64,000 nt of DNA from Gemmata massiliana (GTDB lineage: Bacteria > Planctomycetota > Planctomycetia > Gemmatales > Gemmataceae): NCBI GenBank assembly GCA_000531095.1, contig HG799463.1:770132-834131 (forward strand). Direction: 5' to 3'. The notes under the pieces are model-generated. The model saw only the letters and a list, made by a program, of their open reading frames with translations. It did not search any database and had not been told where the DNA came from. Positions 26,285 through 34,936 of this stretch are shown here, piece after piece. Position numbers and translations under genes: made by a program. Position 1 is the stretch's first letter. Each line of letters starts with the position of its first letter.

Positions 26285-27118
26285 CTAGTAACCCGATCCG
26301 CCACTGAATCCGAACGCTTTCCCCCCCGCACCGAACTGGCCACCGGCACCGAACCCGATCTGCCCGAACTGACCGAACGCCCCCTGGCCGAACATACTGA
26401 ACTGCCCCGCGGCTCCGAATCCGGTTTGCCCGAACTGGCCGAACTGACCATTGAAGCCGTTCTGTCCGAACTGCCCCAACGCTCCCTGTCCGAACTGGCC
26501 CAATTGCCCGAATTGACCCGCAAAACCAAGTTGGCCACTGAAACCCATCTGGCCCTGTTGCCCGAACTGACCCGCGAACCCGAGTTGGCCGCTGAACCCC
26601 ATCTGCCCGAATTGGCCACTGTTTCCAATCTGCCCGAGCTGGCCGAAGCCACCGGTTCCGGTCCCCAGATAACTCCCGATCGTCGGGTACGTCATGATGG
26701 ACCCACTCGTCCCGGCCCCGGCGTTCCCACTCTGGCCGAACTGACCATTGAAGCCGTTCTGACCGAACTGACCCGTCTGCCCGAATTGACCAAACTGACC
26801 GAGTTGACCGGACTGCCCCAATTGGCCCGAGAACCCGTTCTGACCGAACTGACCGGTGAACCCGTTGGCGTTCCCGCCGTTCACACCGGTGTTCCCGGTG
26901 TTGCCCGCGGTTCCGGTGATCCCCGTGTTGCCTTGGTTATTTCCCTGAGTGCCACCCGGCGCGCGCCACGCGCCCGGGGGAACGTAGGAGAAACTGGCGA
27001 CCGACCGGTACCGGCCACCCGGCGGTTGCGCTTTGAGGACGCCCGAAAGGGGCAAAAGGGCGAGCACGCCCAAGCCGCACGCCAGCCAAGTTAGCCGCCG
27101 TTGGAGAGATCCAAACAT
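26285..27118 (-). CDS. secreted low-complexity protein (GQFGQ/GFSGQL repeats)
   Basis: A 277-aa protein. A leader (GLGVLALLPLSGVLKAQ) is followed by a conserved N-terminal block, GRYR-(x)-ASFSYVPPGAWR, a T/N/G linker and a long array of FGQxGQ, GFSGQLG and FGQLG repeats. These are interrupted near the middle by YPTIGSYLG, and the end is an FGFSGGSGY-type tip. The fold is unknown; it is probably a fibre, matrix or adhesive protein. Gene 27482-28465 has the same bookends but different repeats. Translated away from the sigma/anti-sigma genes' own start but on the same strand. Confidence 0.6.
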   Translation of the reverse strand: MFGSLQRRLTWLACGLGVLALLPLSGVLKAQPPGGRYRSVASFSYVPPGAWRAPGGTQGNNQGNTGITGTAGNTGNTGVNGGNANGFTGQFGQNGFSGQLGQSGQLGQFGQFGQTGQFGQNGFNGQFGQSGNAGAGTSGSIMTYPTIGSYLGTGTGGFGQLGQIGNSGQFGQMGFSGQLGFAGQFGQQGQMGFSGQLGFAGQFGQLGQFGQGALGQFGQNGFNGQFGQFGQTGFGAAGQFSMFGQGAFGQFGQIGFGAGGQFGAGGKAFGFSGGSGY

Positions 27119-27481
27119 GGCACGCTCACCTCATGAAGAGAATCCGCGGGGCGCAGGTTCGACCGGCCGGACGTGCCGGTGCCAGACACCCGGTGTGCTG
27201 CGCGAGCGCCTCGAACCGACCACTTCGATCGGCGCCCACGTTAGGTGCTAAATGCGCTGATTGGGGGAACTTGCGCGAGTGATCGGAAAGAATATCCGGT
27301 AGCGCGGATGTGACACCGAGTCGAGTCACCGGAGTAATCGCGGGGAAATGCAGTGATTGTCTTGAATTATTCTGCCGGGGAGGGCGTGCCATCCGGTTCC
27401 GTAAAGATGCGATCAAAACGACACCGCCGACCCGAAAAATCGGGTCGGCGGTGCGCAATTCAAAGTCCTGCATGAAGTGGC
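27119..27481. other. intergenic region between the two low-complexity genes
   Basis: It contains the upstream region of the 26285-27118 gene and, near 27422-27453, the terminator of the 27482-28465 gene. No gene is recognised in the remainder. Confidence 0.5.
27422..27453 (-). terminator. intrinsic terminator of the glycine-rich gene
   Basis: A perfect 13-bp stem (CACCGCCGACCCG with CGGGTCGGCGGTG) around AAAAAT, followed on the minus strand by TCGTTTTGATC. It is the clearest terminator in the window. Confidence 0.8.
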
Positions 27482-28465
27482 TTAGTAAGCCGCGTTTCCG
27501 CTGAAGCCAATGTTTTTACCACCACCGAAGCCACCGCCACCGAAGCCACCTTGAATACCACCGCCGAAACCGCCCTGAATACCACCTCCGAAACCGCCAA
27601 TCCCGCCACCGAAGCCACCCTGGATACCACCGCCGAAACCACCCTGAATGCCGCCAATACCACCGCCAAAACCGCCCTGGATACCGCCACCGAAACCACC
27701 TTGGATCCCGCCACCGAAGCCACCCTGGATACCGCCAATACCGCCGCCGAAGCCGCCCTGAATGCCGCCACCGATACCGCCAATACCACCGCCGAAACCG
27801 CCCTGAATACCACCACCGAAACCGCCAATGCCGCCGCCGATCCCGCCACCACCGGCCCCACCGAGGTAGCTACCGATCGTCGGGAACTGCGAAATGTTAC
27901 CGCCGATTCCACCAATCCCACCAATCCCACCGCCGATCCCGCCACCAATACCACCGCCCAACCCACCACCAATACCGCCGATCCCACCGATCCCACCACC
28001 AATCCCGCCGCCCAACCCACCACCACCGAAACCACCGCCGCCGATCCCACCGCCGAAGCCACCGATCCCACCGCCACCGAAGCCACCGATCCCACCGCCA
28101 CCGAAGCCACCTTGAATACCACCGCCGCCGAAGCCGCCCTGAATACCGCCGCCACCGAAGCCACCTTGAATACCGCCGCCCTGGATACCGCCTTGGTTAC
28201 CCTGGATACCCTGGTTCCCGGTGTTACCCTGGTTCCCGATGTTACCCTGGTTGTTCCCGCCGTTGTTCCCAATGTTACCCAGGTTGTTGCCCAGGACAGA
28301 ACCCGCGGGGCGCCAGGCACCTTGCGGTACGTAAGAGAAGCTCGCGGGCGCGCGGTACCGACCGTTCGGCGGCTGCGCTTTCAGGACTTGCGTCAACGGC
28401 AGGAGTGCGAGAACGGACAAGCCAAAGGTAGCCCAAACCAGAGACCGGTACAACGAACGGACCAT
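27482..28465 (-). CDS. secreted glycine-rich low-complexity protein (GGFGGGIQGG repeats)
   Basis: A 327-aa protein. A leader (GLSVLALLPLTQVLKAQ) precedes the conserved GRYRAPASFSYVPQGAWR block, an NNxGNxG linker and about 230 residues of GGFGGGIQGG, GGIGG and GGGFGG repeats. YPTIGSYLG is matched by FPTIGSYLGG in the middle and the tip is GFSGNAAY. It is a paralogue of the 26285 gene by its conserved ends; the repeats differ completely. Probably exported and self-associating. The two genes are separated by a strong terminator, so they are likely expressed separately. Confidence 0.6.
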   Translation of the reverse strand: MVRSLYRSLVWATFGLSVLALLPLTQVLKAQPPNGRYRAPASFSYVPQGAWRPAGSVLGNNLGNIGNNGGNNQGNIGNQGNTGNQGIQGNQGGIQGGGIQGGFGGGGIQGGFGGGGIQGGFGGGGIGGFGGGGIGGFGGGIGGGGFGGGGLGGGIGGGIGGIGGIGGGLGGGIGGGIGGGIGGIGGIGGNISQFPTIGSYLGGAGGGGIGGGIGGFGGGIQGGFGGGIGGIGGGIQGGFGGGIGGIQGGFGGGIQGGFGGGIQGGFGGGIGGIQGGFGGGIQGGFGGGIGGFGGGIQGGFGGGIQGGFGGGGFGGGKNIGFSGNAAY

Positions 28466-28808
28466 GTTCCGCCTGCCTCAGTAGAGGTGTTCCGCGCGAG
28501 TCCTGTTCGCCGGGGGTCGCGGTGAAAACTCCCGGCGAATGATTTTGCCGCCATTTCGTTCGCAGTGCAGCACTTGTGCGAGCCGACGCCTACCCAAATT
28601 CACTCCCCGAGCCGCGCGTTCGGGAAACGCGAATGAGCAGCTCGGGGAGAGTGAATCCGGGTCGGTGAAATCACCGGCCGGGTGAGGCGTCTATGGGAGT
28701 GTAACGGGAAACCCCAGAAATGGTTTGCATTTCTTTTGAATTTCGATCGAATTTCCCGTGCAGGTCCGCCCCGGTCGCCCCGACCGGAACTCGATCCGGA
28801 GATTCAAC
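28466..28808. other. divergent promoter region with palindrome
   Basis: 340 bases between the divergent glycine-rich and DUF1559 genes. It holds the palindrome at 28598-28656. The AT-richer stretch after it (TTTGAATTTCGATC) may contain the promoter of the plus-strand gene, but no clear boxes can be assigned. Confidence 0.45.
28598..28656. repeat. inverted repeat in the divergent intergenic region
   Basis: Arms ATTCACTCCCCGAGC and GCTCGGGGAGAGTGAAT (two-base bulge) around a 26-base interior. Possibly a regulatory palindrome or terminator-like element. Confidence 0.55.
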
Positions 28809-30437
28809 ATGAGTCGTTCCCCCGGTTTCCGCTGGCGCGCGACCCAATGGGCGTCACTCGCCCTACTCGTCGCAGCTATCGTTACAATCGCCCCGTTCGG
28901 CACAACGCTACCCGCCGCCGCCCAACCACCCGCCGGCCAGCTCCCAATCGAACTGCGGTACGTCCCGAACGACGCGGCCTTCTTCCTGTACGCGGATGCC
29001 GCCAAAATCTGGTCCCACGAAGCGACCAAGAGCTTCCGCGACGCGGACAAAAACACGTTCGGCCTGCTCGAAGGTGCCGCGACCAAGGTGTCCGGCATGA
29101 AGATCACGGATCTCAAAAACGTCGTAGTGTTTTACCCGAACCTCAAGCAACCGCAGGACACCGACCGGGTCGGATTCGTCCTCACCTTTACCAAAGCGTT
29201 CGACAAAAAGAAATTGGAAGACGGCCTCGCGGAGCTGTTCCTCAAGAACGCGAAAACTAAGGTGTCCGCCCCGGACGAGAAGACGGCACTGGTTCTCGTG
29301 GGGCTCGACGACGAGTACGCGAAGCCGCGCCTGCCCGCGGACGAAGGCCCGCTCTCGTCGGCCATTAAAGCTGCGGCGAGCGGCAAGCACACGCTCGTTG
29401 TGGGCACCGCTCTCGGCAGCCTCCCGGACGAAATCCGGATGGACAATCTCCCGGCCCAGGTGCGCCCGTTCCAACCGATCTTCCAAGCCACCGCACTCAC
29501 CGCCACGGTCGACCTCGGCAAGTCCCTCGACCTCAACGTTCGCGTGAGGACCAAGCGCGCGGCCCAGGCCGTGGACGCGGAGAAGGCGCTTGCCGCGCTC
29601 GCCAAACTGCTCGGCGACGAACTCACGGGTGAGCTACCGAACCTCGAAAAAGGCGCGGCCGACAACGACGGCTTGAAGGACGTGGTGAAGGCGCTGAAAG
29701 CGGTCGTGGCGGCCGCGAAGGGCGCGAAGTTCGAGGTGGACGACACCGAGGCCCGCATGACCGCGACGCTCCCGCTCACGGGCCTCCCGCTCGCCACGGC
29801 TTACGCGGCCGGCGTGCAAGCGTTCCAAGCAAAAGCGTCCGTCAGCCAGTCGGCCAACAACCTGAAGCAGATCGCGCTGGCCATGCACAACTACCACGAC
29901 GCGAACAATGCGTTCCCGCCGGCCGCGGTGTGCGACAAGAAGGGCAAGCCGCAACTGAGCTGGCGCGTCCTCATCCTGCCGTACATCGAACAAGACGCGC
30001 TGTACAAGGAGTTCAAACTCGACGAGCCGTGGGACAGCGAGCACAACAAGAAGCTCATCGCCAAAATGCCCAAGGTGTATGCGATGCCGGGCAAGTCCAA
30101 GCCGGGCGACACGGACACGTATTACCGCGTGTTCGTCGGTAACGGGGCCAGCTTCGACTGGCTCATGGGCACGTCACTCGTCGGAATCACCGACGGCACC
30201 TCGAACACGTTCATGTGTGCGACCGGCGCGACCGCGGTCCCGTGGACCAAGCCGGACGAACTGGAATTCGACCCGGAGAAGGACAACAGCAAGCTGCTCG
30301 GGTTGGTCGTGAACGGCAAGGCCCAGGTCGCCATGTGCGACGGCTCGGTCCGCACGCTGTCAAAAATCCCCGCAAAAGAAACGCTCAACGCGCTCATCAC
30401 CCGGAGCGGCGGCGAAGTGATCGGCAACGATTTCTAA
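28809..30437 (+). CDS. exported DUF1559-like protein without a pilin leader
   Basis: A 542-aa protein. A signal peptide (about 15-40) replaces the usual prepilin leader, followed by a unique domain of about 300 residues (YVPNDAAFFLYADAAKIW, with helices and a TFTKAFDKKKLEDGL stretch). The C-terminal 200 residues are a DUF1559 core: [48 protein letters not shown] and a CDGSVRTL segment. The pilin helix at the junction has lost its hydrophobic core, so membrane anchoring by that helix is unlikely. The next gene is a paralogue. Function unknown; DUF1559 is expanded in planctomycetes and linked to secretion and pilus-like systems by its family N-terminus. Confidence 0.75.
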   Translation: MSRSPGFRWRATQWASLALLVAAIVTIAPFGTTLPAAAQPPAGQLPIELRYVPNDAAFFLYADAAKIWSHEATKSFRDADKNTFGLLEGAATKVSGMKITDLKNVVVFYPNLKQPQDTDRVGFVLTFTKAFDKKKLEDGLAELFLKNAKTKVSAPDEKTALVLVGLDDEYAKPRLPADEGPLSSAIKAAASGKHTLVVGTALGSLPDEIRMDNLPAQVRPFQPIFQATALTATVDLGKSLDLNVRVRTKRAAQAVDAEKALAALAKLLGDELTGELPNLEKGAADNDGLKDVVKALKAVVAAAKGAKFEVDDTEARMTATLPLTGLPLATAYAAGVQAFQAKASVSQSANNLKQIALAMHNYHDANNAFPPAAVCDKKGKPQLSWRVLILPYIEQDALYKEFKLDEPWDSEHNKKLIAKMPKVYAMPGKSKPGDTDTYYRVFVGNGASFDWLMGTSLVGITDGTSNTFMCATGATAVPWTKPDELEFDPEKDNSKLLGLVVNGKAQVAMCDGSVRTLSKIPAKETLNALITRSGGEVIGNDF

Positions 30438-30555
30438 CCTCACCCACCCGGTGAACGGCCAGCGTGAGCGGATTGGTACGTGTTTCGCTCAATCGAGTGG
30501 AACACCCCGGTCCGCTCGCACTGGCCGTTCGCCCACCACAAGGAGCACCCTGAAA

Positions 30556-32273
30556 ATGCGATTCGCACTCCGAACCGGCGGTTTCGCCGTCGTCGCGGCA
30601 CTGGCCGCCGCGGTGACCGCGTTACAGCCCGACGCGGCCCCGCAATCGAGCTCCCTCGCCGCGGCGCAACCGGGCGACCTCCCGGCGGACCTCGCGCTCG
30701 TCCCGGCCGACGCGGTCGGGTTCGTCCACGTCGGGCTCGCGGAACTGTGGAAGAACGAGGTGATGGACGGGTTCCGCAAGACGTGGGAGAAGGCCGGGCC
30801 GAAGGCCCTTTCCGCCCTCGACGCGCAGTTCATCCCCGCGCCGTCCTCGATCTCGCGCGGCACCGCGTTCGTGATGCTCGACGACAAGAAGAAGCCGCAA
30901 GCGGTCGGCATCCTGGCGTTCTCCGCCGCGTTCGACCCGGCGAAAGTGGTGAAACTGTACCTGCCCAACAACACCACCGAGAAGGTGGGCTCGAAGACGG
31001 TGTACCGCGCGCCGGACCACGAGGTGGAACTCTACTTCCCCGACAACAAGCACATCGTCGTCGGCTACGGCGGGTCGCTCAACTACTACCTCTCCAAAGA
31101 ACCCGCGAAGGACGGGCCGCTGGCCCCGGCGATCAAGCTCGCCGCGTCCGGCAAGGTGCTGGTCGCGTCGGCCGATATCTCGGCGCTGCCGATCCCGCCG
31201 AACGCCTTCAAGGACGTCCCGCCCGAGGGCCGCGCGATCCTGCAAGCAAAGCAACTCACGCTCGCGGTGGATCTCGGCACCGACGCCCGGGTCGACCTGC
31301 GCGCGACCTACGCGGACGTCGCCGCCGCTCAGGGCGCGGAGAAAGCGGTGAAGGATCTGGCCGAACTGGGCCGCAAGGAACTGGCGAAATCGAAGAAGGA
31401 ACTGGAAGACAAGCTCTACGACCCGAAGATCAAGTCCCCGCGCCCGCCGAGCGACCTGCCCGAAGCGATGGCCACGGTGTTCGGGCTCGGCGCGATCAAC
31501 CGGCTCGACGAGATCCTGACCGACCCGAAGTTCATCACCCGCAACAACACGGAACTCGCGCTGGCGGTGCCGCTGCCCAAAGGAAACTGCTCGTCGTCGG
31601 CAGCGGGTTCGTCGCGCTCGGGGCGGCGCTCGTCCTCCCCGCGGTGCAAAAGGTGCGCGAGGCCGCGGCGCGCATGCAGAGTTCCAACAACCTGAAGCAG
31701 CTCGGGCTGGCGATCCACAACTACCACGACGCCAACGGCCACTTGCCGCACGATATCCTGGACAAGAACGGGAAGCCGATCTTGAGCTGGCGCGTCGCGA
31801 TCCTGCCGTACATCGAGCAAACCAACCTCTACAACCAGTTCAAACTCGACGAGCCGTGGGATAGTGCCAACAACAAGCCACTCTCGCAGGTGATGATTAA
31901 GACCTTCGTCTCACCGAACGGCGCCTTTCCCGATAAGCCCGAATTCGGGCTCACGCACTACCGCGCCGTGAGCGGCCCGGGCGCCGCGTTCGAGGCGGGC
32001 AAGAAGCTCAAACTCACCGATTTCACCGACGGCACCTCGAACACAATTATGGTGATCGAGACCAACGATGCGGTGCCGTGGGCGAAGCCGGGCGACTACC
32101 CGTTCGACCCGAAGAAGGCGCTCCCGAAGATCAACCCGGTGGGCGCCCAAAAGGTGTTCCAGGCGCTCTTCGGCGACGGCTCCGTCCGCGCGATCAGCAC
32201 GGCGGTCGATGAGAAGACGCTCAAGGCGTTCTTCACCCGCGACGGCGGCGAGGTCATCAACGAGAAGGAATAG
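30556..32273 (+). pseudogene. DUF1559-like paralogue interrupted by a one-base frameshift
   Basis: Starts MRFALRTGG with a signal sequence, then a 340-residue exported domain like that of the preceding gene (ADLALVPADAVGFVHVGLAELW). Near 31576-31586 the frame is lost: CCCAAAGGAAAC reads PKGN, while the other frame gives RKLLVVGSGFVALGAALVLP and the complete DUF1559 core (NNLKQLGLAIHNYHDANGHL, DGTSNTIM, GDGSVRAI). One missing base (PKGKLLVV restored by GGC AAA) explains it. The DUF1559-like hydrophobic helix is thus internal in this protein rather than N-terminal. Whether this is a true mutation or a sequencing slip cannot be told. Confidence 0.75.
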
Positions 32274-32281
32274 CCCGACTT

Positions 32282-32416
32282 CCGAATTACGAGCCGCGAC
32301 CGCGAGGGAGCGGGAGACACCCGCGGTTCTCGATGGCCGCATCCGGGTTCTCGATGGCCGCATCCGGCACGGGAGGCCACCGTCCCGCTCCCTCGCGGTC
32401 GCGGCTCGTAATTCGG
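32282..32416. repeat. perfect 34-bp inverted repeat with internal direct repeat
   Basis: Left arm 32282-32315 (begins CCGAATTACGAGCCGCGACC) and right arm 32383-32416 are perfect complements around a 67-base loop. The loop contains two tandem copies of GGTTCTCGATGGCCGCATCC-type units. It lies between two same-strand genes; it may be a miniature mobile element or a transcription-stopping palindrome. Confidence 0.7.
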
Positions 32417-32543
32417 TGCCACGTTGCCACCGGTAAGTGTTCGCTTTGCGGACGCCTCGGTATCGGCTAAACTTTGTGGAAGCCCGCGGCCCGGTCGCGG
32501 GCTTCGCTCGATTTGCGAGTGCCCTCCGAACGAGTCCCACCCC

Positions 32544-33956
32544 ATGCACTTCCCCCTTTCGCGCCGCGAAATGCTCCTCCGTACCGCCAACGGGTTCGGC
32601 GCCGCCGCGCTCGCGGCCCTGCTGGAGCAGGACGGGCGCGCCGTTGACACGGCCCGGTCCCCCAACGACCCGTTCGCCCCGAAGAAGCCCCACTTCGCGG
32701 CGAAGGCGAAGTCGGTCATCTTCCTGTTCATGGACGGCGGGCCGAGCCAGGTCGACACGTTCGACCCCAAACCGGCGCTCGAAAAGTACCACGGCAAGCC
32801 GTTCCCCACGAAGGTGGAACCGACGCAGTTCAACAACGTCGGCAACACGCTCGCCAGCCCGTGGAAGTTCAAGAAGTACGGTCAGTGCGGGATGCCCGTG
32901 AGCGACCTGTTCCCGCACGTCGGCGCCCGCGCGGACGACCTCGCGGTGATCCGCTCGATGGTCGCCAACTTCTCCGAGCACACCAACGCGAACTACTTCT
33001 GGCACAGCGGCCACGGTCAGCAGGGGCGCCCGAGCTTCGGCTCGTGGGTGACCTACGGTTTGGGAAGCGAGAGCCGCGACCTCCCCGGCTTCGTCGTCCT
33101 CGGGAGCGGGCTGATCCCGCCCGGTGGCGTCGACTGCTTCGGCAACGGGTTCCTGCCCGCGTCGTACCAGGGGTCCATCTTCCGCAACGGCGCGCACCCG
33201 GTCGCGGACATCACCCCGCCCGGCGGCGAGAGCGCGAAAACGCGAACCGCCAAGCGCGACCTGCTCCGCAAGCTCGACGCGACAGCAAAGGAGAAGTTCG
33301 GCGACAGCGACCCGCTCGATGCGGCCATTGCGAACTACGAGCTGGCGTTCCGGATGCAAACGGCAGTGCCCGAACTCGCGGACCTGAGCAAAGAAACCAC
33401 CGAGACGCAGAAGCTCTACGGCCTCGACGACCCGAAGACGGAAATATTCGGCCGCCAGTGCCTCGTTGCCCGGCGCCTCGTTCAGCGCGGGGTGCGCTTC
33501 GTGGAACTGCTCTGTCCGAACCTCGGCCACGACCGCTGGGACCAGCACTCGAACCTGAAGCGCGGGCACGAGGAGAACGCCCGGGCCGTGGACAAGCCCA
33601 TCGCGGGGCTGCTCGCCGACCTGAAGCGAACGGGGCTGCTGAACGAAACGCTCGTGATTTGGGGCGGCGAGTTCGGGCGCACGCCGGTCGCCCAGGGCAG
33701 CGACGGGCGCGACCACAACCCGTTCGGGTTCTCGATGTGGATGGCCGGCGGCGGAACCAAGGGCGGCACGATCTACGGCGAAACCGACGACTTCGGGTAC
33801 CACGCGGTGAAGGACAAGGTGCAGGTCCACGACCTCCACGCGACCGCCTTGCACCTGCTCGGCTTCGACCACAAGAAGCTGACCTACCGGTTCGGCGGGC
33901 GCGACATGCGCCTCACCGACGTCCACGGCGAACTGATCGAGAAAGTGCTGGCATGA
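32544..33956 (+). CDS. DUF1501 family exported protein
   Basis: A 470-aa member of DUF1501, sulphatase-fold proteins very common in planctomycetes, usually Tat-exported and often paired with a DUF1553/cytochrome partner gene. Early LSRREMLLR is a Tat-like leader, followed by VIFLFMDGGPSQVDTFDPKP, LFPHVGARADDLAVIRSM and a C-terminal WGGEFGRTP block with GRDHNP. These features place it in the family; the catalytic role is unknown. The ATG was chosen because it starts at the leader. No DUF1553 partner was seen nearby. Confidence 0.88.
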   Translation: MHFPLSRREMLLRTANGFGAAALAALLEQDGRAVDTARSPNDPFAPKKPHFAAKAKSVIFLFMDGGPSQVDTFDPKPALEKYHGKPFPTKVEPTQFNNVGNTLASPWKFKKYGQCGMPVSDLFPHVGARADDLAVIRSMVANFSEHTNANYFWHSGHGQQGRPSFGSWVTYGLGSESRDLPGFVVLGSGLIPPGGVDCFGNGFLPASYQGSIFRNGAHPVADITPPGGESAKTRTAKRDLLRKLDATAKEKFGDSDPLDAAIANYELAFRMQTAVPELADLSKETTETQKLYGLDDPKTEIFGRQCLVARRLVQRGVRFVELLCPNLGHDRWDQHSNLKRGHEENARAVDKPIAGLLADLKRTGLLNETLVIWGGEFGRTPVAQGSDGRDHNPFGFSMWMAGGGTKGGTIYGETDDFGYHAVKDKVQVHDLHATALHLLGFDHKKLTYRFGGRDMRLTDVHGELIEKVLA

Positions 33957-33990
33957 GGAAGAGGAACGGCCGCGTGAGGAGTAGGGTGCA

Positions 33991-34041
33991 CCCCGCTCGC
34001 AAGAGCGGGGGTAGGAGGCACCCGCCGCCCTTGCGGGCGGG
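33991..34041. terminator. paired hairpins between convergent genes
   Basis: CCCCGCTC-GCAA-GAGCGGGG at 33991-34010 is an 8-bp stem with a GNRA-type loop. A second GC hairpin (CCCGCC...GGGCGGG) lies at about 34021-34041. Located between the convergent DUF1501 and TIGR03000-type genes; probably bidirectional termination. Confidence 0.55.
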
Positions 34042-34052
34042 GTTCACGCCGG

Positions 34053-34838
34053 TTACTTGCCGAAGTCCACCCGGACCACTTCGCCCGGCGCACCGGTCAC
34101 CTCGCGCGACATCTCCACCGTCTGTCCGCGTTCCAGCCAGCGCGCCGTGATCGTGTACTTGTACGCCTGCCCCGCTTCGAGCGGCGGGGACTCGAAGATG
34201 CGGTCGGTGCCGGTCTGCGCGGTCTTCTTCCCGTCCACGAACACGTCGGCCGTGGGTTGCGGCACCTTCACGGACAGGATGAGGCTCCCGCCGTTCTTCG
34301 CCGCGGGCACGGGCGCGACCGGTCCGCTGCTGAACTGCTCCACCGTGGGCCACACGGACACGTTCAGGTGCCGCGGGCGCGGCGACGCAGCGTAGATCCC
34401 CACCCACCCGTACCCGGCGAACCCGGGTGTGGCGCGCCACTGTCGCACGAGGTCGTTGTTGCCGAACACCCCCGGGACCGGGCCGTACACGGGCACCGGC
34501 GGACCGTAGAGGCTCAGCCCGTTCGACCACACGCTCCCCGCGCGCCCGGGAGAGCCGAAGTACGGGTACCCGAACCCGTAGTACCCGGGATAGCCGTACC
34601 CGAAGCCGGGGTACCCGTAGCCGTAGCCGGCGAACCCGCCGTAGCCGTAGCGGAGGGGCGGGGGGTACCCGACGAACGGGCCGCCGTAAAGTCCGGGGTA
34701 GCTCCACGCGGGCGCGACCCGTGGACCGTAGGGGTACCCGTGGGTCACCCCCACACCGAGGAAGACGTGTTGGGCGCTCCCGATGCTGGGTAGCACCAGG
34801 CACGCCGCGACCGCCAAACCGAACGCGCGCATCTTCAC
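34053..34838 (-). CDS. exported protein with a TIGR03000-type domain
   Basis: A 261-aa protein. Signal peptide (AVAACLVLPSIGSAQ), then a Tyr/Gly/Pro-rich region (GYGYPGFGYGYPGYYGF-type) and a C-terminal about 75-residue domain with SVKVPQPTADVFVDGKK, QTGTDRIFESPPL and the KYTITARW motif ending in VRVDFG. This is the planctomycete-specific TIGR03000 domain. The GTG at 34836-34838 has AGGAG about eight bases upstream; an ATG two codons later has worse spacing. Exported and probably surface- or wall-associated. Confidence 0.75.
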   Translation of the reverse strand: MKMRAFGLAVAACLVLPSIGSAQHVFLGVGVTHGYPYGPRVAPAWSYPGLYGGPFVGYPPPLRYGYGGFAGYGYGYPGFGYGYPGYYGFGYPYFGSPGRAGSVWSNGLSLYGPPVPVYGPVPGVFGNNDLVRQWRATPGFAGYGWVGIYAASPRPRHLNVSVWPTVEQFSSGPVAPVPAAKNGGSLILSVKVPQPTADVFVDGKKTAQTGTDRIFESPPLEAGQAYKYTITARWLERGQTVEMSREVTGAPGEVVRVDFGK

Positions 34839-34936
34839 AGTTGTTGCTCCTTCCGGCTCCCCACTGAAATGATTCGACCCGCCGCGAGCGCTGCGCTCAG
34901 GGGCGGGTCGAAGGGAACCGGAAGTTCGGCGGGGCG

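Noticed and set aside
27551-28525. Plus-strand Thr/Ala-rich 324-codon frame
   Set aside because: It is the complement of the Gly repeat gene, whose leader, terminator and conserved ends support the minus strand.
31560-31600. Programmed -1 frameshift signal
   Set aside because: CCCAAAG is present but not in the reading phase needed for slippage, and there is no clear downstream pseudoknot.
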